Assembly (NCBI RefSeq): GCF_020360975.1
Contig: NW_025408679.1
Coordinates: 1,860,001-1,924,000, forward strand
Direction of reading: 5' to 3'
DNA from: Hirsutella rhossiliensis
Lineage: Eukaryota; Ascomycota; Sordariomycetes; Hypocreales; Ophiocordycipitaceae
DNA: 64,000 nucleotides
The notes beneath the pieces were generated by a model. That model had not been told where the DNA came from and searched no databases. It saw only the letters and a program-made list of their open reading frames with translations. The stretch's first letter is position 1; every line of letters begins with the position of its first letter. Position numbers and translations under genes: made by a program. This document shows positions 20,907 to 31,735 of the stretch, piece by piece.

Positions 20907-21200
20907 AGGTGGTCTTCTCTTTGAGAAAGCGAGAAAGAAAGACAGAGGGGGAGGGAGAGAGAGGTAAAAGAAAGAGAGACGGATGGAGCGAGAGCAGGTA
21001 TGAGTAAGATGGCCTCCTGTTTCTGGTTGAAGTGTGGGTTTTTTTTGGTGGGCGTGTGTGTCTGATTATTCTATGGACAGCCTGCAGGAAAAGGAAGACG
21101 AGGGCATGCGAGGAGACGCTGGTCGAACAAAGAACTTCAAAGAAGAGAAGAGGGAGAGAGGAGAAGAGGGATAGAAGAAGAATAAGAAGCCCGAGGGTCG
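20907..21200 (-). promoter_or_regulatory. Pyrimidine-rich upstream region of PAL
   Basis: On the coding strand the sequence upstream of the start is strongly CT-rich (20920-21000 and about 21115-21190, seen as GA runs on the plus strand). CT-rich tracts just upstream of the start are common in well-transcribed filamentous fungal genes. No clear TATA box or pathway-specific site was found. Confidence 0.4.
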
Positions 21201-22054
21201 ATGGAGGAGAGCGAAGCTTATCTGCGGTGCGAGCGAGCGAGCGGCCGAGTGGCAATAACGAGGCGTTGGGATGGATCCAGGATTCTCGCGTTGTCGCACC
21301 CGGTCGTGTAACGATTGTAGACGCGGTATGAGAAAAGGAAAAACTAATGGAAGCTGAGGAGCCAAAAAAAAATTGGAGCTGGCGCGGGCGGTCTCCACAT
21401 TTTTGGTGACTTTAACAGAAATCTAGAACAGTCTTTTGTCCTCGGATTCGACACACGACCCTGATCAACAGGAATCGTGGCTTATCGTGACTACGGCTTA
21501 GGGGGGTCTCGAAATCGTTCCACCTCGATGGTTTCAATGTTTGACAACCGGTTGAAAACAGTTCAAAATGGCGGTGGTTCAGGGTAGCATCCGCCGCCCT
21601 GCGAGACGCGTCTGCTGGATTGTAGTTGTTAAAGCAGTGTGTTGCAACCGGAACAGCGACACAGACGACATATCAGCCAATGCATCAGTGCACCTGTTGG
21701 AGTGTGCATTCCACTTTTGCCTGGTGCAGCGGCATTGCGACACAGAGGATTGTTGCGTGCGCCATCATACACAAGGAATGTCGGGTTAAGGCCATGTGTG
21801 ACGTGGGCCTCGGCATGAGAGACGCGAGGGAAGTGGAATCGACATAGCTTTTCCCTTGACAGAGAGTTGTCAGGCAGTCGGCGGTGTCGCAAGCAATACC
21901 CATACCCCACCCCCCTTTGGGTAACACCCCCCTTTGGGTAGCGCAAATAAAAAAATCCCCACCAAAAGTCTACCATTTGAACTACATGAAATGTGACCAG
22001 AACCTAAGAATAAAAATATAGAAATTATATAATTCTGTGGAGGAATGGCCATTC
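21201..22054. other. Intergenic, no gene recognised
   Basis: Short frames on both strands, none resembling a known family. A small direct repeat, CCCCCTTTGGGTA, occurs twice around 21910-21940. 21990-22054 is AT-rich and precedes the stop of the pogo-like remnant; it may contain that element's terminal sequence, but no inverted repeat partner was found near 34.8 kb. Confidence 0.4.
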
Positions 22055-22789
22055 CTACATATTCCGGCGCTTTTTTATAATTCTTTCAGACCTTGTGGTG
22101 ACAGAATAGGCCTCATGTGCCACCTTGACATCGATCACTGACGCTGTCTCCATCTCGGAGACCTCGTCCTCCTCGGTCTCAGAATTCAGCACAACGACAA
22201 TTTCTTGGCCTCTAACTTGGGGAATAGCTTCCTTAGCCGCCAAAACTTCACTAAGAGCCATAAACCGCCTGTTCGGGTTCGGAATGGCCCTCCTCTTTTT
22301 GCCTCTCTGCAACCGAGCCACTTCTGCCTCCAGCTTCGCAATTTTGTTGCTGTGTTCAGCAAGCGCCTGTTCTTGCGCTTCAAAGCCCTTTAGCTATCAC
22401 GGCAAGACGCCCCCGAGCGCTGGGAGTCTTGTTCTTGCCAATGTCGCGAATCTGGCGGCTGGTTCTTGGTGTATCGTCAGAATGCAAAAATGGCGCAGAC
22501 TTTGGAGATGTCTGACCCGTGGTTGCGTGGATTTCTGGATGTCGCCATGCCTTGGATCGTGGTATTGACCAATTTCCAGTGACCCTCCAGCCGGACAGTA
22601 TGTTCTTTGCAGTCATGCCAACCTCGCGTGCTTTGGCATATGCTCGTATAAAATTGACCTTATCAACAGGCGCAGAACCAGTAAGACAGGTCAATTTCTG
22701 AAGTTCTTTTCGATAGGCCGCCTTTGAGGCATTGAAAACACCATTATCCAACAGCTTGAGGCCATGGGAGTAGTGGGCAGGAAGGTAGC
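22055..22789 (-). pseudogene. pogo-B (Fot1-like) transposase, C-terminal part
   Basis: Reads LPAHYSHGLKLLDNGVFNASKAAYRKELQ (from 22789 down), the DDE_1 C-terminal signature of pogo/Fot1 transposases. This is followed by FIRAYAKAREVGMTAKNILSGWRVTGNW and, after a frame change near 22380-22400, a tail with NPNRRFMALSEVLAAKEA, which resembles NSRFANIEAIRRAQEEV in the pogo-1/-2 transposases. At 22790 a Copia-2-family LTR interrupts it. The upstream half of the protein resumes at 34202. Confidence 0.85.
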
Positions 22790-23164
22790 TGTTGGGTCGT
22801 GGGTATTCGTGCTGTGCACAGGGGTGATAGAGAATACGAATCAAAGGTGCTAAAGAGCTATGCCTGTGACTGTTGTATTGGTAATCTATGAAGAGAAGAG
22901 AAAAAGATGAAGAAGAATGAGGGGAAGGAGGAGAAGAAGGAAGGAAGGGAGGAATGAAGGGCAGTGATCGGAATGGTCTGGTCTGGTCTGGTCTGGTCTG
23001 GGGGGTCAGACCAGACCAGACCAAGCCACTTTGGTCGGACCGGTTGGTCGGACCGGTCCGACCAACAAGACCGCCAAGAATGAAGCTGATGTAAGGCAAA
23101 CAGGAGATGCGATAACCTATAGCTAACCACCGATCGTACTCAAAAGTGTCTCTATTGCCTATAC

Positions 23165-25444
23165 TTAATCATCACCGTCACTGTCATCTTCTACATTTTC
23201 CTGTCCGTACCAGGCCCGGAGACACTCGCATGCCTCGATAATATCGGCCTTCAGCCTGCCCCGGCGGTCAACCACAGTAAGCTTGGCGCTACTGAACAGG
23301 CGTTCGCACTCATCCGACATAGGTGAGATGGCAAAAAGGTCCAGTGCGAAGCGAGCGAGGTCTCTCTGGGAGTCATAGCGGGACAGCCAGTACGCAATGG
23401 CCTCGTCACAACCTGCCTCATCGTCATGGAGTCGGTCGGTAGCAATGTATTGCTCATACAGATCAGTTGCAGAGACCGGACCGTCAAGGCGGATGCGCTT
23501 ATGTTCCCGCTGACGATCAAACGCGGGATCCGGATCTCTCTCCGTGGGTTTCGGAGAGGGAACCATCTCAACGGGATATTTTCCCTTATACTCCATTTTC
23601 CAGAGCTCTTTCACGGCCAACTGCGCGCTATCGAACCACTTCTTCTTCTCCTCATCGCCTGGAAGAACCCATTCTTGTCTGAACCATGCCCACTTTCTGT
23701 ATGGGTCAAGGACTTGAGCTGCAAAGTATGCAGGCGGAAGGTCGGTATCTTCGGGGAATCGATTTCGCCAGTTCAATTGCTGATTGTTGTAATATTCGGC
23801 GCATTTTGACCAGGCCGCATCCGCACAGCTTTGAAGGTACTCCCATGTGAAATTGTTGTCATCCTCGATGTGGATGTCAAGGTAGTGATCCTTCGTCTCG
23901 TTTATTTCTCGAAGAAGGCAATCCAAGGTTGAAAACCAGTCAGCAAGCGATGTTTTCTTCCCTTCAGTGAGCAATGTTGCGGCGTAGAAGTCTTTCAGAG
24001 CCAGCTCAATCTTTTCGAGCTCAAACCAGTGCTGTCCATCCAACTTGAAGTTCGCAATTCCATGAGAACCTTTTGCAGGTACATGGCGAGCTGAGAAGAG
24101 CTCCAGACGTTCTCGAACATTCAATGCACGTGTAATGGAATGAAACCAGGAATTCCAGCGCGTCGAGTTATTCTGGATCAATTCGAGCCCATCAAATGCA
24201 GAGAGGTCACCCCCAACCACGATTGCAGCAAACTCCTCGCGACGCTGTGGGGTGAGCCTGATGTACCGCACTAGGTTGTGAAGTCGACCCAAGCATCCAA
24301 ATTTCCTCCACAGCTCCTCTACCTTTGCGTAGTCTCCTCGTAAATGATGCTTTTCAAGCTTCGCGAGATATTTATCACAGTTCCGGCCCATGAGGAACGC
24401 CTGACAACAGAGGTTGATGATGTGGCCTAGGCAGCGTAGCCGGCGATGGCGACGCTGTTTCGAACTCATCCACGGGCAGAGCTCCTTGAGTATTAGCTCA
24501 ACAGCGGTGTCATTTGACGAGGCGTTATCTAGCATGAAGTATCCAATCAAGTCGCCGCCGATGTTGTATTCTTTTAGTAACTCAATAACAATTGATCCGA
24601 CATTCTCGCCAGTGTGTTCGCCGTAGACACGTCGCATGCCTAAAACGGTAGATCTCCGCTTGCCAGTGGCGTCAATCCACATGGCGACGACGCCTAGGAT
24701 AGCGTAAGGGTTTGGCGAAGTCCAGAGATCAAAGGATATTGAGACTCTGCTCCGCGCTTGATGGAGATCCTCCATGAGTTGTTGCTTCTTTGATGTAAAG
24801 GCAGTCATTATCCAACTCCGAATAGTTCGCGCTGCCTTTGGTAGGTGGTTCATCAGCGTTGGGCTCAGAAAGAAGAGAAGTTCACGAAAATGCCGATTCT
24901 CCAATTGAAAGAAAGCGATGTGGCAGCATACAATCCAACGGATTAGCAGCTCTTTGAACTTCTCAACCGAGTCCTTCCAGAAGAAGGCACTGGAAGCCGC
25001 CGCATCCTTTTGTTGATCAAGCACAGACTTCGGTGCAGAGCTTTTCCTCATGCCAGTCTGGGAATCGATCTGATGCTTCTGCTCAAGATGATTCCTGACT
25101 CTAGAGGTCCCATTGATAACAAATAATTCTTGCTTGTACTTTCCGACTACACACTCGTGGCAGTAGTACACTTCCTTCTTATCACTACATCGAATGTACT
25201 GGAGACCGTACTTCCAGATGTGTGATGAACCTAGACGACATCCTTTATTTGAGATTATTTCGCGTTTCACGTACGTGATGCGATCCTGCACAAACTCATC
25301 CGGAGGTTTGGGATATTGAACAGGGACAGAAAACGGGGTAAGGGTACTTGATGGCGTCGAGGCAGGCGATGTAGGAGTAGGTGACGGGGTAGCGGCAGAA
25401 GACGCTGTAAGAGACGTTGACATTGCAGTCAAAGGGGACGGCAT
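23165..25444 (-). CDS. hAT-C transposase, intact (759 aa)
   Basis: Full-length frame from Met at 25444. Ser/Thr/Pro-rich N-terminus (1-45); BED zinc finger with Cys95, Cys98, His119 and His124 (YYCHEC ... VRNHLEQKH). First catalytic Asp239 in SISFDLWTSPNPYAILG; second Asp306 in YFMLDNASSNDT; the CLGHIINLCCQAF motif at 338-350; hATC dimerisation region near residues 690-745 (FALDLFAISPMSDECERLFSSAKL), which includes the acidic residue of the DDE triad. The protein would bind the ends and excise and insert the element with 8-bp duplication. No stop or frameshift was seen, so it may be active. It lies next to the left end; the right end is 8.6 kb away because of Helitron-3. Confidence 0.95.
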   Translation of the reverse strand: MPSPLTAMSTSLTASSAATPSPTPTSPASTPSSTLTPFSVPVQYPKPPDEFVQDRITYVKREIISNKGCRLGSSHIWKYGLQYIRCSDKKEVYYCHECVVGKYKQELFVINGTSRVRNHLEQKHQIDSQTGMRKSSAPKSVLDQQKDAAASSAFFWKDSVEKFKELLIRWIVCCHIAFFQLENRHFRELLFFLSPTLMNHLPKAARTIRSWIMTAFTSKKQQLMEDLHQARSRVSISFDLWTSPNPYAILGVVAMWIDATGKRRSTVLGMRRVYGEHTGENVGSIVIELLKEYNIGGDLIGYFMLDNASSNDTAVELILKELCPWMSSKQRRHRRLRCLGHIINLCCQAFLMGRNCDKYLAKLEKHHLRGDYAKVEELWRKFGCLGRLHNLVRYIRLTPQRREEFAAIVVGGDLSAFDGLELIQNNSTRWNSWFHSITRALNVRERLELFSARHVPAKGSHGIANFKLDGQHWFELEKIELALKDFYAATLLTEGKKTSLADWFSTLDCLLREINETKDHYLDIHIEDDNNFTWEYLQSCADAAWSKCAEYYNNQQLNWRNRFPEDTDLPPAYFAAQVLDPYRKWAWFRQEWVLPGDEEKKKWFDSAQLAVKELWKMEYKGKYPVEMVPSPKPTERDPDPAFDRQREHKRIRLDGPVSATDLYEQYIATDRLHDDEAGCDEAIAYWLSRYDSQRDLARFALDLFAISPMSDECERLFSSAKLTVVDRRGRLKADIIEACECLRAWYGQENVEDDSDGDD

Positions 25445-25649
25445 ACCTTACGCCTGCAGAACAAAAACATATAAGCTTGTTGTTGCACGCTATGCCAGGC
25501 AGCTATCGCCAGTTATATTGCCGGACACAAAAAAATGATTGGCAATTGATTGCCCCTTTTCCTCAATTGCCCCTTTTCCTTAGTAGAGAACCTAGGGGGA
25601 AAAAGCAAAAGAAGCCTGTTCTAATCATATTGGTGTAAAATCCAAGCCA

Positions 25650-27404
25650 CCAGCCGCCACCAGCATCTCATCTTAATCTATTTACGAGGTAAGGCAACCC
25701 CCTGGGTTGCGCACAAAAGCCTTGAGGAACGAAGACACGGTCGACTACCCGGCCGGCAGCGGAGACGGACGGCGTCGAGACCGGGCTGGAGGTCCCGTCG
25801 CAAGAGGGAGAGGCCGGCGCCGGCGACGACGCCGTGGAAGGAGACGACGGGAGGGGCCGAGGGGAAGTGGCCGTCGGGAGGCCAAGGAGCGCGGGAGGAC
25901 GCCAGAAGGAGAAGTCAGCGACGCGGCAGGGAGGAGACGCATACAGGGCGGGGGCATGGATGGTAGCCATGGTCGCGGACGACGAGCGTGGAATTGTAGA
26001 CGACGGTATCGCCCGGGCCGGCGTGGAGACCGTCGCGGCACTCGAACCCCAGGGAGGGCATGGGAGTGGACGTGGCTGTTAACGAAGAACCGATGCTCGG
26101 ACCGGTCGGGGTCGACGACCGGCTGGCCGTAAATCGAGAGGTTTACCTAGGCTAAAGAAGAGAGACAGCCGGGTCGGCGGCATCCGGCTCCGCGCGGAGG
26201 GCGCGTACTCGGCCGGGAGCAGCTACGAGGGGACGGGCAGGAAGACACGGGCGATAGCCTTCGGCGTTAAGGTTCTTGATGCGGTGCTCGTCTTAGTGGG
26301 CGAACCTCGAGGGGCAGTCGGGCTGGGCGAAGAACATCATAGACATGTCACCGTCGACGCTCTTGCCAGTACTAAGGGCCTCTTCAGATGCGGCGGAGAG
26401 GCGGCCGAAGACGGGGACGAAGACATGGCGAGGTTGTATAGCGTAAGAGCGACGCTGCCGTTTTGAATCGTTTAAGCGGGGCAGAATAGGAGCAGGAACT
26501 CTTCCTATTTTTGTATCGTTGGAAGAAACCGGCGGGAAGTGAAGGGCCAGGGCCGCCTTACAGAACACGAGCATAGATATTAACGGAAACACGGGAAAAT
26601 TTTAGCGGTTAGGAGAACATGGAAAGAGCGTTGTCTAGAGAATGCTATGAGAAGCGAGGGAAAAGGGCAAAAGGCGGTCTGCTTAGGGATAGAGGGTTTT
26701 TAAGACAACCGACATACGGGAAGCCATATTGTCACAGAATAGGGCAGCTTCATTGGCGACACGTTTAAGACATGGGGTTAAAAGCCAGTATGCAAGCATC
26801 TAACCTCGAACCAAGGCGCTTAGCGACATAGCTCCAGATAACAAGGAGAGCGTAGAATGTAAAGCACGAGTAAGAGGAAGGTGCCGTAGCGACTTACATG
26901 TAAAGACCGGCCTAGGCCGTTGCATGCGATAGCAGCAGGCAGTTCCCGGTAGGCTTAATGGAAAGTCGGCGCCGGTATAATGTGAAGAGCAGCAGCATGC
27001 TTATAGACGTACTACGGAGCTCTATATAGAGTACATAGGTCATTGTAAATGTAAAGTGTCCGTTACGCATAAGCTGCATGCCGAGTAGCAACATAAGCGC
27101 AAGACGAGCAGCCCAGGAAAGGACGTATACGTCGACGTCCGACTCACGAGGCTCCACGTCAGGGCATAGCAGCACGAGGTAGATGAGAGGTTTATAAAGG
27201 TAGTGGCAGCCAGTATCGCGATGGAGTCAGCTGCTGGAGGGGACCGCGCGGAGCAGGGGGCGCGAGCCCGGCGCAGGAAGCCCACGGACCGCGTGGCGCC
27301 TTGAGACGCCGGTCGAGGACGGTCCGGGCGGGGACGCTTGGAGACCGATAGGTGCGACTGCCAACGGCGGCGACATCGCCCAGCCTAGGCAGGGCGAAGC
27401 GGAT
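25650..27404. other. Helitron-3 5' region without a recognised gene
   Basis: GC-rich with overlapping frames on both strands, none with a recognised motif. One minus-strand phase around 25960-26060 reads GFECRDGLHAGPGDTVVYNSTLVVRDHGYHP (in two parts), which looks protein-like but is closed by stops on both sides; it could be a captured gene fragment. 26600-27200 is less GC-rich and looks like ordinary noncoding leader. Confidence 0.4.
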
Positions 27405-28907
27405 ATGGGAATAGGGTGGAACGGCCACACCACGCCGCAGCCGAGTGTCGACGAGGGCGCGAAGCGCAGGCGGGGAAGACCACCGAGGCAGCAGAGACTC
27501 CAAGCCGACGCAAGGCAGCAGGCGTTGCGGCGTATCCAGCCCCGGCCGACACCGATCGCAGCCGGTCTCACACCGCCGCCGAGCGAGGGCGGCCCGCCCA
27601 GAGGCCAGCAGGCGCCGCGGCACATACGGGCTCGGCCGGTTCTGAGGGCGGAGTCCACGCGGCGCCCCCCACCGAGGCGGGACCGAGCGTCGGAAGCACG
27701 GACAGCCAACAAGCCGGTACGGTCGCAGAGCGAGGCCAAGGCGCATGAAGACGGCTAACGGGGCGCAGGCAGGACAATGAATCGGCAGCCCGGGGGAGAG
27801 CGGAAGAGGAAGGGCCGCACCCCCGGCGGGCAGGCCTTAGGGAAATGCTCCCGGGTCCGGGTGGGCCAGAAAACCCCAAGACGGAGGGAGCTGCAGGCCG
27901 AGGACCTAGCCAGCGTACTGCAGCACCTCGAGGAGGAGTTCGCGGCGGGCGAGGGCTCGCAGACGAGCAGACGTGGTGCATGCCGGTGCCGCGCGCGAGG
28001 CAGGTGCGAACGGTGCAGAGGTTCTACCGGGCGTTCCACGACGCCGGCACGCTACCGGTCTTGACCTGCAAGGTATGTTACCGGAAGCGGTCAAGAGAGG
28101 AGCTAAGGGAAATGGCGTGGGAGAGGTGGCCATGGCGGAGCCCCGTCACGGAGGGCGGCCGGTCTCTATTCGCGTGCCGAAGCTGCTTCCCGAGGCCGGG
28201 CGGTGCCGGTATGCGCAGAGTGCGCGCGGTGCCTCGGGCGTGAGAGGCTTCGCCTGGCATGCACCTCCACGGCCGGCTCGGCTGCGAGCACGCGTACCCC
28301 GACGAGCTCAAGGGCCTCACGCCGGTCGAGGAGAAGCTGATCTCGCTCAACTCGTGCTACGGCTTCGTGACGAGGTATAGCATCCCCGGCGGGCAGAGGC
28401 AGAGCGTGAGGTATCCGAGGCACGTCAAGGGCCATATCACGGTATTCCCGAATGACGTGCAGGGCTGGTGACCAGGTGCTCCCGCACCCGCTAGTCCGGG
28501 TTATGGACGAGATCCATGTCTCGTGGCAGGGGGCCGAGAAGCCGGGGCCACGCGACCTGTCGGGCCTCCTGTCGGTAAGGCGGCGGGCGGTCGAGAGGGC
28601 GCTCGTCTGGCTTAAGGAGAACAACCCGCTCTACGGCGAGGTCGAGATCGACGTGGCGGAGATGGAGAGCTGGGGCGCCGCCGCACGGGGTGCCGTCGGT
28701 GGTATGCGAGCGCCTGGAGCGAAACGAGCCGTCAGCGCGGGAGAGGACGCGGACCGCGCAGGTGGTGCCGCCGACGGAGCGGGCCATGGACGACGAGGGC
28801 GCGGTCGAGATCGAGGAGATCCTCGTCATGTTAAGCCAGGGGCGGGATCCCGCGGAGAGGAGTCGCGACGTCAGGCCCACGTGCGACGACGAAGAGGACG
28901 GCGCTAG
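27405..28907 (+). pseudogene. Helitron-3 N-terminal region: AT-hook and DUF6570 zinc region, frameshifted
   Basis: 27405-27758 has a basic AT-hook-like motif KRRRGRPPRQQR near its start. 27845-28243 carries TVQRFYRAFHDAGTLPVLTCKVCYRKRSREEL and FACRSCF, two Cys pairs suited to zinc binding. 28259-28471 (LIARV-less variant: EEKLISLNSCYGFVTRYSIPGG ... YPRHVKGHITVFPNDVQ) and 28452-28907 (VMDEIHVSWQGAEKPGPRDLSGLLSVRRRAVERALVWLKENNPLY) complete the DUF6570 fold. Frame changes near 28240 and 28460 break the protein. Confidence 0.78.
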
Positions 28908-29101
28908 GCCCGAAGAGGGCGGGGAAGTAATCGACGAGGTGACGTCGTCCGGCATGTTCCCGCTCGACGGGCCGCCAGGGGTGGCGGACGCCGAGAAGAT
29001 TCGCTTCGCCCGCGACGCCGTCGGGCCCGACGGAGCGCGCGCCCGCGCAGGCCCGAGGACGTGGGTGGGGACGGCGGCCGGAGGGGCGGCGCGCGGCGGC
29101 G

Positions 29102-30492
29102 ATGGCGACAAGTACGAGCCCTATATCCAGGTACGGCGCGGCAACGAGTTCGCCGACTCGGCGGACGCGGCGGTCTAGGAACCGCCAGGCCAGTATGCTA
29201 GGCGTAACGAGGAAGAACTTCGCAAAGGTCGAGGGTCTACTAAAGTCGTTAACGACGCAGAGGCTCGAGGCGGCGAGGGTCGAGCTCGAGGCCACGGGCA
29301 AGACCGGCGACGACGGGGTAAAGGAGCTCCTCCGGTCCCTATCGGTGTTTGGCCACCGGCAGCCGATGTCGAGGGAGAGCCGCCTAAGTATGCGGAAGAA
29401 GATACTATCTCTCATCGTCAGATACGGGGTGCCGGCCATTTGGTTCACGCTAAACCCGAACGATATTACGAACCCGGTAAAGCTACGGCTGGCGGCGTAC
29501 CGCGCCCGCGACCCCGAAGCGGCCGAGGCCTTCCTAAGAGAGCTAGGGACTGCGTATAAGCGGGTGCGGCTGGCGATAGCGGACCCGATGAGCGCGGCCG
29601 TCTTCTTTCACCGGGAGATAAAGCTCTTCTTCGAGCATTACGTCGACGTCGGGGACGAGTCGGTGTTCGGGCACGTCGGGGCGTACTACGGGGCGGTAGA
29701 GACGAACGAACGAGGTGCTCTCCACCTCCACGGGCTTCTCTGGCTAAAGGGCAATGCGCGCCTCGGCGAGGCGCTGGCCGGCGCCGGCGGCGAGGAGCAG
29801 GCAGCGTACCGGGAGCGAATAATCCGCTACGTAGACAGCGTCTTCTCCGAGGTAAGGCGGACGACGTCTAGGGGCGTAGCCTCCCGGCTCCGTCGAACGC
29901 AGACTAAAGGGGCCGAAACTAACCCTAGGCCGTAGGAGCTAGACGCAGAAGGGCACCACGCTGTGCAGGCGGAGCGGTCGATCACGGCGCACATGTCGTC
30001 GTGGCTTGACGACGTCGAGCGCTTTACGGACGCGTTCGACGAGGAGGCCAACTTCTGCGCCGGCGCGACGCAGGTCCACACGCATAGCGCGACCTGCGTC
30101 AAGTACTCGCTCGCGGGGGCCGGTCGTAGGGCGACCTCTGCCGTTTTAAGGCGCCCTGGAGGCTAGTAGAGAGGACGGCGCTCACGGCGGACGGCGTGCT
30201 GGAGATCCGGCGGACACATAGCATGGTGAACCGGTGGAACAAGGCGATGGCGGTAGGGCTGCGGCACAACCACGACATCTCGTTCATCGCGACGCAGCGC
30301 AAGACCATGGCCCTGATCTACTACATCACCAACTATGCGACTAAGGTAGAGGACCCTACGTGGAAGCGGGTGGCCGCCGCGGCCGAGTTACTCCCGACCT
30401 TAGAGCCGACAGCAGAGAGCAGTATCCCCAGCGCCGACCGCAACGATAGCGGGGGGAACGGAGCCGGAGAGGAGGCCGCGCGGACCCTATAA
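29102..30492 (+). pseudogene. Helitron-3 Rep (HUH/Y2) domain, frameshifted
   Basis: 29102-29935 is open for 277 residues with MRKKILSLIVRYGVPAIWF, LNPNDITNP and the HUH motif ERGALHLHGLLWL at about 29710-29745. After a stop at 29933-29935 the frame resumes (29963-30166) with FCAGATQVHTHSATCVKYS, a zinc-type cluster. Then at 30196-30492 comes EIRRTHSMVNRWNKAMAVGL and the nicking-tyrosine motif YYITNYATK (about 30318-30345). The catalytic parts are all present but split over three frames. Compared with Helitron-1/-2 (YAAKYCSK, GRGSPHNHG) the motifs are distinct enough to call a separate family. Confidence 0.85.
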
Positions 30493-31735
30493 GGAACAAG
30501 ATGAGGGTGTTCCTACTAAAGGCGGCGAACCGAATCTTCACGGAGCGCCCGCTATCCCAGGTCGAGGTGATCGCCGACCTCCTGGGGTATCCGCGGAGTT
30601 TTGCAGCGGCGCGGCGTGGGCGTACGTGAACACGAACCAGCTCTACTGGGCCGTCTTCCGCCAGTGGCGGCACCTCCGACTGGCGAGCGGGGTAGAGGCG
30701 ACGGCGAGCGACGCGCCGGACGAGACGGTCGTCGTCGAGGAGGCGGGGCCGAGGATCTCCTTCATCGAGGCCTACCGGCATAGAGGCGGGCTCCTACAGG
30801 GCCTCTGTCTCTACGACTACGCGTCGCTCGTAAGGCTGAAACGGAATGGCGGAGGCGCCGAGGGCTGCGCGGCCTGGGGCGAGATACCCTTTAACGAGAG
30901 CTGGGCTCCGGGAAGGACTGGGCGCAAGTGCTCAGACGGCCGGGTAAGGGGCGAGCGTACGCCTAGACGGGTACCTCAGTAAGGAGTTCGGCGAGGAAGA
31001 CGAGGAGTCATGTCATCGGAGGTACGTATAGCAAAGCCGAGGGCGTACCGTCGGACGGCGACGCGGCCCGTGGCCCGGCTAACGGTGCAAAGGGCGGCGG
31101 TGCAGCATCTAGCGCTGTTCGTGCCGTGGGAGGCATTCGTCTGCGAGGAGACGGGCGACATCAACGACATCTGGGCGCGGGGCGGGCGGCGCTGGCGCCG
31201 AGGATCGCGCGGCTCGCGGACAACGTACAGCTGCTCCGGCGGTCGGCGGAGGACGCCAAGCGCGACGCCAGGCAATGGGCCGCTACGACCGAGGAGGGCG
31301 AGCCGGCGGCGGCGGCACGCGCCAACGAGGGCGCGGAGGAGGCGGCCGAGGGGCGGGCAGGTGTACCGCGCCGGCGGCGCAGGCGACGCGGCGCGGCTCA
31401 TCGACGTTGTCCGGAACGCCGCCGGCGCGGGCCAGGTAACGGCGCGGTCGGCGGAGCTGCTGGCGATGACGCAGCAGCTCTGCCGGTTTCAGCAGTCGGC
31501 GCTCTCGTCGGCGGCCGAGCTCGATGCGACGGTGGTGGCGGGCGAGGCGGGGCCGAGGCGGGTAATCCTCGCGGGTCGACCCTCTCCGGGGCGGCGCTGC
31601 CGCGGCAAGAGCAGGTAAGAGCCATCAAGTCGCAGCAGAGGAGCGCCGCGCGGGAGCGGAGCGGGCGATCCAAGGAATCCAGGGCGGCGCGGCGGCGTCG
31701 GCGCCCGGGGCCGACCGAGTGCGGCGCTACGCGGG
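30493..31735 (+). pseudogene. Helitron-3 Rep-helicase linker, broken
   Basis: 30626-30982 contains NQLYWAVFRQWRHLRL and SFIEAYRHRGGLLQGLCLYDYASLVRLKR, the linker seen between Rep and helicase in Helitron proteins. 31010-31618 continues with a Gly/Ala/Arg-rich segment including LFVPWEAFVCEETGDIN. Several frame shifts occur. The high G+C opens long frames in all phases, so boundaries are uncertain. Confidence 0.6.

Noticed and set aside
21066..21398. Minus-strand frame upstream of the ammonia-lyase as an extra exon or leader peptide
   Set aside because: Pyrimidine-rich, Phe/Leu/Ser/Pro composition typical of CT-rich fungal leaders; no motif and no need for it, since the enzyme starts normally at 20906.
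27192..27746. 184-aa minus-strand frame in Helitron-3
   Set aside because: Arg/Pro/Leu-rich shadow of the plus-strand AT-hook region in GC-rich DNA.
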